From NCBI GenBank assembly GCA_904393855.1, contig CAJFNE010000081.1, positions 1-8,336 of the forward strand: a stretch of DNA of 8,336 nt, in the 5' to 3' direction. The position numbers and the translations under genes were made by a program. This document shows, one piece after another, positions 1 through 5,145 of the stretch (position 1 is its first letter; the number at the start of each line of letters is the position of its first letter). The DNA is from an uncultured Oscillibacter sp. (GTDB taxonomy: Bacteria; Bacillota; Clostridia; Oscillospirales; Oscillospiraceae). The notes under the pieces are model-generated. The model searched no databases, had not been told where the DNA came from, and was given only the letters and a program-made list of their open reading frames with translations.

Positions 1-83
1 GTCCCGTCCGCCACCGCCGCCTGATACGCGTCCATGGCCAGCTTTGCCGCCTGGTCCTTCGCGTTTTGAATCATGTTGATCAT
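1..83 (-). CDS. argS: Probable arginine--tRNA ligase, N-terminal fragment (cut by window edge)
   Basis: Only the first 27 codons are visible, starting MINMIQNAKDQAAKLAMD; the gene runs off the left edge. The ATG at 83 follows AGAGG with 7 bases between, a good ribosome binding site; the in-frame ATG at 74 lacks one. Full-length ArgS charges tRNA-Arg with arginine in the cytoplasm, and its N-terminus is a helical additional domain that recognises the tRNA D-loop. The identification rests mainly on context: in Bacillus the DUF1934 gene ywiB lies directly upstream of argS, and a DUF1934 gene lies 129 bases upstream here. The amphipathic N-terminal helix fits an ArgS start. The fragment is too short to prove identity. 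Confidence 0.6.
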   Translation of the reverse strand, partial: MINMIQNAKDQAAKLAMDAYQAAVADG

Positions 84-100
84 ATCGTTCCCTCTTTCGT

Positions 101-216
101 GAGTTAGGAGATAGCAGATAGGAGATCGGAGTTTTCGTGTCCGGCAGAGCCGGGCCAATTTCAATGGCCGCCTGCGGCGGCACCACAGCTCCTATCTCAT
201 CACTCCAAACTCCTAA
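101..216. repeat. Palindromic intergenic repeat with three tandem hairpins (REP/MITE-like)
   Basis: The spacer between the DUF1934 gene and argS is built almost wholly of inverted repeats. The outer ends are TTAGGAG (104-110) and CTCCTAA (210-216). Inside these lies a second pair, AGATAGGAG (116-124) and CTCCTATCT (189-197). The core holds three consecutive small palindromes: CCGGC-aga-GCCGG (141-153), GGCCA-7 nt-TGGCC (153-169) and GCCGCC-tgc-GGCGGC (167-181). The right end overlaps the stop codon of the DUF1934 gene. No open frame or T-run terminator is present. This structure fits a REP-like or non-autonomous mobile repeat, but no second copy occurs in the window, so repetitiveness is not shown. 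Confidence 0.6.
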
Positions 217-683
217 TTTTTCCGTTTCACCCGGATTTTAAAGCTGTTCTTTCCAGTGACCGTGTGTTCCACGGCGATGGAGTACTGGATCTCCAGCAGG
301 CCGCCCCGCTCGCTGAGGTTGTGCCGCAGCCGGCCGGTCTGGATATCCACCGTCAGCTCCCCGAAGGGCGTCTCGTACAGGGAGGTGTGCTGGCGTCCCT
401 CCTCGAAGACCATCTGGGAGTTCACCTTCCCCGTCCGGGTCAGAATCACCCGGGGCCCCCGCACCTCAAAGGTGGTGCTGGTCCCCTCCATGCCCGTCAG
501 CTGGCTCTCCTGGTAGTTCAGGCGCAGTCCCGCCTCCGTCAGCTCCAGGGTACCCTCCGTCATCAGCTCTGTGGCGTCGGGGTCCACCCCGTCGTAGTAC
601 TGCTCCCCCCGGATGGACAGCAGCACCGGCAGCTTCCCCTCCGGCCGGTCAGTATTGGTCGATGTCGATTCTCTGGGCGGCAT
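213..683 (-). CDS. DUF1934 / YwiB-like beta-barrel protein
   Basis: This 156-residue protein fits the DUF1934 (YwiB) family, small cytoplasmic calycin-like beta-barrel proteins of unknown function common in Firmicutes. Alternating polar/hydrophobic strands run from about residue 17 (LPVLLSIRGEQYYDG) to the basic end (VKRKN), with family-typical stretches around 59-75 (ESQLTGMEGT) and 91-115 (MVFEEGRQHTSLYETPFGEL). There is no signal peptide or membrane segment. The start at 683 is chosen because GGAGG lies 9 bases upstream; this puts the start 35 bases inside the end of murI, indicating translational coupling. The frame stays open further upstream, but that part is Arg/Pro-rich sequence out of frame within murI. 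The placement before argS matches Bacillus gene order. Confidence 0.85.
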   Translation of the reverse strand: MPPRESTSTNTDRPEGKLPVLLSIRGEQYYDGVDPDATELMTEGTLELTEAGLRLNYQESQLTGMEGTSTTFEVRGPRVILTRTGKVNSQMVFEEGRQHTSLYETPFGELTVDIQTGRLRHNLSERGGLLEIQYSIAVEHTVTGKNSFKIRVKRKN

Positions 684-1464
684 GGTGCAGTTCCTCCTGT
701 AAGAATACCGAGGCGGTCTCCTCAAAGTCCTCCGCCCGGTCGCTGACATAGAAGGCGGTGGCGCCCCGGCGGTCCGGCGGGGACAGTGCATCGCCCGCCT
801 GCAGCGTCCGCTTGAGCTCATAGGCGGATTCCTCCCCGGCGGACACCAGCGTCACGCCGGGGCCCATGATCTCCGCGATCACATCCACCAGCAGCGGGTA
901 GTGGGTGCAGCCTAAAATCAGCGTGTCGAGCCCGGTTCCCCGCAGGGGTTCCAGGTACTCCCGGGCCACGGTCTCGATCACGACATCCCCCCGCTGGTAC
1001 CGCCGGTTCTCCACCAGGGGCACGAACAGCGGGCAGGCCCTGCCCACCACCTCCACCGCCGGGTCCATCCGCCGGAGCGTCGCCTCGTACATGCCGGAGC
1101 GAATGGAGGCCAGGGTGGCGATCACGCCCACCCGTTTCGTCTTCGTCACCGCCAGGGCCCGCCGGCAGGTGGGCTCCACCACCCCCACGATGGGCAGGTC
1201 GTTCTCCGCCTGCAGGGTGTCCAGAGACGTGGTGGACACAGTGCCGCAGGCCACCAGAATGGCCTTGATGTCAAAGGAGCGCAGGAAACGCACATCCTGG
1301 CTGGCATATTTCAAAAGAGTCTCCCGGGAGCGGCCGCCGTAAGGCACCCGGGCGGTGTCCCCGAAGTAGATCAGGTCCTCCGCCGGCAGGATGCGCCGCA
1401 GGGCCCGCACCGCCGTCAGGCCGCCCAGGCCGGAGTCAAAGACGCCGATGGGCCGTGTGTCCAT
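649..1464 (-). CDS. murI: Glutamate racemase
   Basis: MurI interconverts L- and D-glutamate without a cofactor, supplying D-Glu for peptidoglycan in the cytoplasm. The 271-residue length is normal for the family. The N-terminal substrate motif is FDSGLGGL (9-16, with Asp10 and Ser11), followed by the YFGDTARVPYG block (33-43). The two catalytic cysteines are Cys73 in VACGTVSTT and Cys186 in LGCTHYPLL. The first cysteine block reads ACGT rather than the commoner ACNT. The ATG at 1464 follows an AAAGGGGG ribosome binding site. The in-frame ATG at 1500 would lie only about 5 bases after the predicted transcription start and has no binding site. It is the first gene of an operon with the DUF1934 gene and probable argS. 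Confidence 0.96.
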   Translation of the reverse strand: MDTRPIGVFDSGLGGLTAVRALRRILPAEDLIYFGDTARVPYGGRSRETLLKYASQDVRFLRSFDIKAILVACGTVSTTSLDTLQAENDLPIVGVVEPTCRRALAVTKTKRVGVIATLASIRSGMYEATLRRMDPAVEVVGRACPLFVPLVENRRYQRGDVVIETVAREYLEPLRGTGLDTLILGCTHYPLLVDVIAEIMGPGVTLVSAGEESAYELKRTLQAGDALSPPDRRGATAFYVSDRAEDFEETASVFLQEELHHAAQRIDIDQY

Positions 1465-1511
1465 GTCCGCCGCCCCCTTTCCTGGTCTCAAAAGTTCCAT
1501 AAGGACTTATT

Positions 1512-1541
1512 ATTATACTATGTCCCCCCGCCCATTGACAA
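1512..1541 (-). promoter_or_regulatory. Sigma-A-type promoter of murI
   Basis: On the minus strand a -35 box TTGTCA (1536-1541) and a perfect -10 box TATAAT (1512-1517) are separated by 18 bases. Transcription is expected to start near 1505, giving a leader of about 40 bases before the murI ATG at 1464. This supports the shorter MurI start. Confidence 0.8.
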
Positions 1542-1686
1542 GACCTAAAATCCCGCCGGGCCTGGGAAATCCTCCAGCCCGACTCCCATGGCGTCTTTCA
1601 CAGGCCGGTGCGTCTCTACCCAGGCCATTTCAGGCATTTTTCGTCTTTTTACCCTGTTTTTATGGGTGGAATTTTGGAAAGGCGTC

Positions 1687-1695
1687 TGCTATAAT
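1687..1695 (+). promoter_or_regulatory. Extended -10 promoter for the 137-residue protein gene
   Basis: TGC-TATAAT (1687-1695) is a perfect extended -10 element. No good -35 box lies at the right distance (TGGAAT at 1667-1672 is 17 bases away but poor), which is usual for extended -10 promoters. It is divergent from the murI promoter. The 264-base spacer between the two start codons holds these two promoters and otherwise nothing I can recognise. Confidence 0.7.
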
Positions 1696-1728
1696 AGTCC
1701 TGCAAATTTGTCCGGGAGGTGTTTTCCC

Positions 1729-2142
1729 ATGAAGATTGAGCTGACAGAGCAGCAGTACCGCTATCTGCTGGACCTGGTCTACATAGGCAACTGGGTGATC
1801 AATTCCACCCGGGAGAACGACCGCATCCAGGAGTATGACCAGGTGGAGAGCCTGGTGTTCTCCCACTGCCTGCAGCACAAGATGCGCTCCCTGGTGGAGC
1901 TGTACCGCGGGGAACTGATCCCCTCCCGCGCCTTTGCCGACGGCGGCATCCACGAGGCCATCGAGCACTATGAGGATATCGTGTTCTACGAAATTCTGGC
2001 GGAGGAGCTGGCCCTGCGGGACATGGACGGGGAGCCGGTGACCCGGGAGAACTACGGCGCGCTGATGGACCGGATCGACGCGTACCTGTCGGAGTTTGAC
2101 CAGCACGGGACTGACAACATCAACGTGGACCTGGACGAGTAA
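1729..2142 (+). CDS. Unrecognised acidic 137-residue protein
   Basis: I do not recognise this family. The protein starts MKIELTEQQYRYLLDLVYIG and appears mostly alpha-helical, with no signal peptide, membrane span or cysteine cluster (single Cys47). It is rich in Asp and Glu, especially at 82-104 and in the C-terminal tail (NVDLDE), so it should be strongly acidic and cytoplasmic. The ATG at 1729 is supported by GGGAGGT 9 bases upstream and by the extended -10 promoter just before it; the frame is open further upstream, but that part would lie before the transcription start. It ends 55 bases before the DUF362 gene with no terminator between, so the two are probably co-transcribed. The codon pattern looks like its neighbours. 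Confidence 0.85.
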   Translation: MKIELTEQQYRYLLDLVYIGNWVINSTRENDRIQEYDQVESLVFSHCLQHKMRSLVELYRGELIPSRAFADGGIHEAIEHYEDIVFYEILAEELALRDMDGEPVTRENYGALMDRIDAYLSEFDQHGTDNINVDLDE

Positions 2143-2197
2143 ACGCCGCAGGGCGGTCCGCGCCCCGCGATTTGGGAAATAAGGAGAAAACAGAGAG

Positions 2198-3316
2198 ATG
2201 CCTGAGACGTCAAAAGTTTACTTTGCGGACTTCCGCTGCCCCAGCTGGCGGGAGAATCTTCCCCAAAAGCTGGCCCGTCTGATGGAGACCGCCGGCTTCG
2301 GCGACATCGACATGGACGGCAAGTATGTGGCCATCAAGATGCACTTCGGCGAGCCGGGGAACCTGGCCTACCTGCGGCCCAACTGGGCCCGGGCAGTGGC
2401 GGACCTGGTGAAGTCCCACGGCGGCAAGCCCTTCCTGACGGACTGCAACACGCTGTACGTGGGCGGGCGGAAGAACGCCCTGGACCACATCGAGTCCGCC
2501 TATGTCAACGGCTTCACCCCCTATTCCACCGGCTGCCACATCCTCATCGCCGACGGCCTCAAGGGCAACGACGAGGTGGAGGTGCCGGTGGAGGGCGGCG
2601 AGTACGTGAAAAGCGCCAAGATCGGCCGGGCGGTAATGGACGCGGACGTGTTCATCTCCCTGACCCATTTCAAGGGCCACGAGCAGGCCGGCATGGGCGG
2701 CACGTTGAAGAACATCGGCATGGGCTGCGGCTCCCGGGCCGGAAAGATGGAGCAGCACAACTCCGGCAAGCCTTTCGTCAAGCAGGACCTGTGCATCGGC
2801 TGCCGGGCCTGCGCCAAGATCTGCGCCCATGGCGCGCCGGAGTTTGGCCCGGACCGGAAAGCCGCCATCAACACCGCCAAGTGCGTGGGCTGCGCCCGCT
2901 GCATCGCCGTGTGCCCCAAGGACGCCATCCAGACCCTCTACGACGAGGCCCCCGCTATCCTGAACAAGAAGATCGCGGAGTATACCAAGGCCGTGGTGGA
3001 CGGCCGCCCCTGCTTCCACGTATCCCTGGTGCTGGACGTCTCCCCCAACTGCGACTGCCATGGAGAGAACGATACCCCCATCGTCCAGGACGTGGGCATG
3101 TTCGCCTCCTTTGATCCGGTGGCCCTGGACCAGGCCTGCGCGGACGCGGTGCTGGCCCAGCCGGTTCTGTCCAACTCCGTACTGACGGACGAGGGCTGCG
3201 CCTGCGGCGGCGACCACTTCCGCGATGTCCACCCCGACACGGAGTGGCAGGTCTGCCTGGAGCACGCGGAGAAGATCGGCATCGGCACCCGGTCCTACGA
3301 GCTCGTGAAAATCTGA
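2198..3316 (+). CDS. DUF362 domain protein with two 4Fe-4S ferredoxin motifs
   Basis: A 372-residue cytoplasmic iron-sulfur protein. The DUF362 part occupies roughly 45-185 and continues after the ferredoxin insert, with the typical blocks IKMHFGEPGN (46-55), FLTDCNTLY (79-87), SLTHFKGHEQAGMGGTLKN (154-172) and, late, FASFDPVALDQAC (302-314). A 2x[4Fe-4S] ferredoxin module lies at about 195-245: Cys199, 202, 205, 209 (CIGCRACAKIC) and Cys229, 232, 235, 239 (CVGCARCIAVCP). Two further cysteine pairs are NCDC (285/287) and GCACGG (334/336). The family is often annotated as 4Fe-4S binding or ferredoxin, and its substrate is not known; electron transfer is an inference. AAGGAG lies 11 bases before the ATG. 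It follows the 137-residue protein in one transcription unit. Confidence 0.92.
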   Translation: MPETSKVYFADFRCPSWRENLPQKLARLMETAGFGDIDMDGKYVAIKMHFGEPGNLAYLRPNWARAVADLVKSHGGKPFLTDCNTLYVGGRKNALDHIESAYVNGFTPYSTGCHILIADGLKGNDEVEVPVEGGEYVKSAKIGRAVMDADVFISLTHFKGHEQAGMGGTLKNIGMGCGSRAGKMEQHNSGKPFVKQDLCIGCRACAKICAHGAPEFGPDRKAAINTAKCVGCARCIAVCPKDAIQTLYDEAPAILNKKIAEYTKAVVDGRPCFHVSLVLDVSPNCDCHGENDTPIVQDVGMFASFDPVALDQACADAVLAQPVLSNSVLTDEGCACGGDHFRDVHPDTEWQVCLEHAEKIGIGTRSYELVKI

Positions 3317-3326
3317 TGCGGAAAAC

Positions 3327-3362
3327 AAAACGAGGACTTCCCTGCGGGAAGTCCTCGTTTTT
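3327..3362. terminator. Bidirectional rho-independent terminator
   Basis: A 12-bp perfect stem, CGAGGACTTCCC (3331-3342) with GGGAAGTCCTCG (3346-3357), has a TGC loop. AAAA precedes it and TTTTT follows, so both strands have a U tract. It lies between the convergent DUF362 gene (stop at 3316) and lipoprotein gene (stop at 3386) and can end both transcripts. Confidence 0.93.
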
Positions 3363-3385
3363 CGTTGAAAACCGGTCCGTCCTGC

Positions 3386-4219
3386 TCAGGCGAACAGGGC
3401 GTTGAAGGCGTCCACCACACTGTCGGCACCCTCGCTCAGGGCGATCAACATCACGTAGTTGCCGTTGGAGACGATGCGGGAGCCGTTCTTCCACCCCTCA
3501 ATGCTGGCGGGGTACCAGGCGCCGCCGGGGTTCGTCTCGTCGCCCACCTGGTAGTCGATCCGGGCCTGGAAGATGTCCTTCACGGCCTGCACGTCGTCGG
3601 CGTTCTCCACTTCCACCAGGGCGATCTCACCCACCGTGGCGGAGATCGCGGCGTAGTACACCAGGCACTGCTTGGTGGCGATGTCGGACAGGCCGGCATA
3701 GAACATGTCCAGGGACTCTCCCTCCACGGCCATCATGCCGGGCCAGTTAGCCTGGCTGGAGGCCAGGGAGTTATAGAAGGCGGTCAGGTCCACGGAGTCG
3801 GAGGTCTCCTCCGCCGGGGGCGCGGCAGGCTCCTGGACGGGGGTCGTGGGTGCGGCGGGCTTCTGGGACGAGGTGCTCTGGCTGCCGGAGCTGCCGGAAC
3901 CGGAACCACCGGAGCTGGTGCCGCTGCCGGAGCTGGTGCTGCCGGAGCCGGAGTTGGAAGCAGAGTTCCCGGAGCTGCTCTGGGCGTCCGCGTCGTCCTC
4001 CGCGGGCTCCTCCGGGTCCTCGGCGGGCAGGGCCGCCTCGCCGTCCGCCTCCTCGTCCTCCGCCGCATCGTCGCCGGGTTCCGCGGCGCTGTCGTCGGGC
4101 TGGGTGGTCTCCTGGGTGGTGTCGTCGGCCGTGCCGGCGGAGTCGTCATTGCCGCCGCAGGCCGTCAGGGCCAGCAGCAGCGTCAGGGCCAGCAGCAGGG
4201 TCAGCAGTCTCTTCTTCAT
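3386..4219 (-). CDS. DUF4358-like lipoprotein with long acidic and Ser/Gly linker
   Basis: A 277-residue predicted lipoprotein anchored on the outer face of the membrane. A lipoprotein signal peptide (MKKR, then a Leu/Ala-rich core) ends in the lipobox L-T-A-C with Cys21 as lipidated residue. Residues 24-79 are strongly acidic (Asp/Glu/Ala), 81-118 are almost only Ser, Gly, Thr and Asn, and 119-140 are Pro/Ala-rich, forming a flexible tether. The globular part (about 142-277) resembles DUF4358, a family of unknown function, including the block EIALVEVENADDVQAVKDIF (198-217) and a late SNGNYVMLIAL strand. The ATG at 4219 follows GAGGAG with 10 bases between; two in-frame ATGs just upstream (4228, 4237) have no suitable binding site. 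The gene stands alone, with a candidate ECF promoter upstream. The role is unknown. Confidence 0.88.
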   Translation of the reverse strand: MKKRLLTLLLALTLLLALTACGGNDDSAGTADDTTQETTQPDDSAAEPGDDAAEDEEADGEAALPAEDPEEPAEDDADAQSSSGNSASNSGSGSTSSGSGTSSGGSGSGSSGSQSTSSQKPAAPTTPVQEPAAPPAEETSDSVDLTAFYNSLASSQANWPGMMAVEGESLDMFYAGLSDIATKQCLVYYAAISATVGEIALVEVENADDVQAVKDIFQARIDYQVGDETNPGGAWYPASIEGWKNGSRIVSNGNYVMLIALSEGADSVVDAFNALFA

Positions 4220-4279
4220 GTGCGTCATTCTCCTCATTTCTTGTGATGGCCGCGGGGCGCGGTCACGTCTCTGCTGGGA

Positions 4280-4307
4280 TTAGACGGTGCGGCGGGAAAA
4301 AAGTTCC
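4280..4307 (-). promoter_or_regulatory. Candidate ECF sigma factor promoter of the lipoprotein gene
   Basis: On the minus strand GGAACTT (4301-4307) and GTCTAA (4280-4285) are separated by 15 bases, and the -10 side reads CCGTCTAA. This matches the general ECF pattern (AAC in the -35, CGTC/GTCTAA in the -10; compare E. coli RpoE). No sigma-A promoter of comparable quality is seen here. An overlapping small dyad GGGAA-5 nt-TTCCC lies at 4294-4308. The leader to the ATG would be about 50 bases. Confidence 0.5.
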
Positions 4308-4346
4308 CGAAATCTGACATTTTTTCGCGCCGCCCCGCAAAGGCCG

Positions 4347-4386
4347 AAAAAAGCGCAGGGAGACCTGCGGTCTCCCTGCGCTTTTT
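4347..4386. terminator. Rho-independent terminator of the 103-residue protein gene
   Basis: A 13-bp perfect stem, GCGCAGGGAGACC (4353-4365) with GGTCTCCCTGCGC (4369-4381), has a TGC loop. It is preceded by six A and followed by five T. On the minus strand it gives a U6 tract 11 bases after the stop of the upstream leftward gene, insulating that gene from the lipoprotein promoter. Confidence 0.92.
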
Positions 4387-4396
4387 GCATTCCGGT

Positions 4397-4708
4397 TTAT
4401 CCCAGCAGCAGGTCCCGGTGATCCAGGACCTCCTGGATGTCCGCGTCGCTGTTCACCAGATTGTCCGCCGCCTTGGATTTCTGGGCCAGCGCGCCCTCCA
4501 GCTGGGCAATCATATCGGACGTCACCGCCGGGTCCGGCTGATTGCCGTCCACGGTCTCCAAGTACCTCTCGCAGGCTTTCAAGAGCTTCTCATTGGGCGT
4601 CCCGGAGGGAAAGCCGCAGAAATAGTAGGCATCCAGCTTGAATTTCTCGTTGGAGACGATCTCCCGGATCTTCGCGATGACCTGTTCCTTCTCCTGTGTC
4701 CCTGTCAT
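4397..4708 (-). CDS. Unrecognised 103-residue protein
   Basis: I do not recognise this protein. It starts MTGTQEKEQVIAKIREIV and is predicted mainly helical and soluble, with a central YYFCGFPSGTP segment (29-39), one cysteine in it, and no signal peptide or membrane span. The C-terminal half (from about 60) is acidic and helical, ending DHRDLLLG. The ATG at 4708 follows AAGGAG with 10 bases between. An in-frame ATG at 4738 would precede that binding site and has none of its own. It is a single-gene unit with its own promoter (about 4784-4812) and a strong terminator directly after the stop. Confidence 0.82.
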   Translation of the reverse strand: MTGTQEKEQVIAKIREIVSNEKFKLDAYYFCGFPSGTPNEKLLKACERYLETVDGNQPDPAVTSDMIAQLEGALAQKSKAADNLVNSDADIQEVLDHRDLLLG

Positions 4709-4783
4709 GGCATGGATTCTCCTTTTCCTCTGATTCATTCTAAAATGCGCAGGCGCGTGCCTGGTATGGACGGTTCCGCTTTG

Positions 4784-4812
4784 ATGGTATCACTGGGGGC
4801 ACGCCCTGTCAA
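4784..4812 (-). promoter_or_regulatory. Sigma-A-type promoter of the 103-residue protein gene
   Basis: On the minus strand a perfect -35 box TTGACA (4807-4812) and a -10 box TACCAT (4784-4789) are separated by 17 bases. The -10 is preceded by TGA, an extended -10 feature. The predicted leader of about 70 bases has no obvious riboswitch structure. Confidence 0.75.
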
Positions 4813-4833
4813 GGGCGGAATCCCGCGCAAAGA

Positions 4834-4867
4834 GGCGGAGCCCGGGACAGTTGTCCCAGGCTCCGCC
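4834..4867 (-). terminator. Hairpin terminator after the ATPase / 64-residue protein genes
   Basis: GGCGGAGCC (4834-4842) pairs with GGCTCCGCC (4859-4867) and GGGAC (4844-4848) with GTCCC (4853-4857), with a single C/A mismatch and an AGTT loop. On the minus strand it lies 29 bases after the stop of the 64-residue protein gene and is followed only by a poor U tract (TCTTT). It probably ends the cluster transcript, but less classically than the other hairpins in the window. Confidence 0.65.
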
Positions 4868-4896
4868 TGATTCCTCAGGATTTATCGGGCGGCCGG

Positions 4897-5091
4897 TCAG
4901 CCTTCCGGGCCGCTTCCGGGGTCCTTCCCCTCATGGTACACTTTCAAATGGGGTCCTTCCGTCCCGGGGACGATCGGTTTTGCCCGCTCCTTCCCCCGCT
5001 TGGCCTTGCCCTGGAGCTCCGGCACCGGGGGCACGTCATTGCGGGGCTGGGGGTGGGTCCAATCCGGGCGGGCCATACCCTGTTTCGGCAT
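4897..5091 (-). CDS. Unrecognised 64-residue Pro/Lys-rich protein
   Basis: A small basic, proline-rich protein starting MPKQGMARPDWTHPQPRNDV, with the central block PELQGKAKRGKERAKPI (28-44) and an end rich in Gly, Pro and Glu. It has no cysteine, signal peptide or membrane segment and is probably largely disordered. The ATG at 5091 is chosen because GAGGTGAT, a near-perfect anti-16S match, lies just upstream with 8 bases after GAGG. The GTG at 5100 overlaps that binding site. It begins 54 bases after the ATPase stop with no terminator between, so co-transcription is likely, and a hairpin follows it. No function can be assigned; a link to the ATPase is inferred from position only. Confidence 0.75.
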   Translation of the reverse strand: MPKQGMARPDWTHPQPRNDVPPVPELQGKAKRGKERAKPIVPGTEGPHLKVYHEGKDPGSGPEG

Positions 5092-5145
5092 ATTCATCAC
5101 CTCGGGGCTAGTCTGCCCGGAGCTCCCGTCTCTATGCGGCCTCCG

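Noticed and set aside
684..821. Upstream extension of the DUF1934 frame
   Set aside because: It adds Arg/Pro-rich sequence overlapping the end of murI in another frame; the ATG at 683 has a GGAGG site.
2210..3328. A 372-codon minus-strand open frame opposite the DUF362 gene
   Set aside because: The product is low-complexity Ala/Gly/His/Val-rich with no domain. The plus strand carries clear ferredoxin motifs, a ribosome binding site and a terminator.
3365..4246. A Gly-rich, collagen-looking plus-strand open frame
   Set aside because: It is the reverse complement of the Ser/Asp/Ala-rich lipoprotein gene and includes the terminator region; it has no ribosome binding site.
3331..4381. A shared regulatory hairpin family based on the TGC loops of two terminators and one repeat hairpin
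   Set aside because: Only the loop and the closing C-G pairs are shared. The stems differ, and the terminators are explained by their gene positions.
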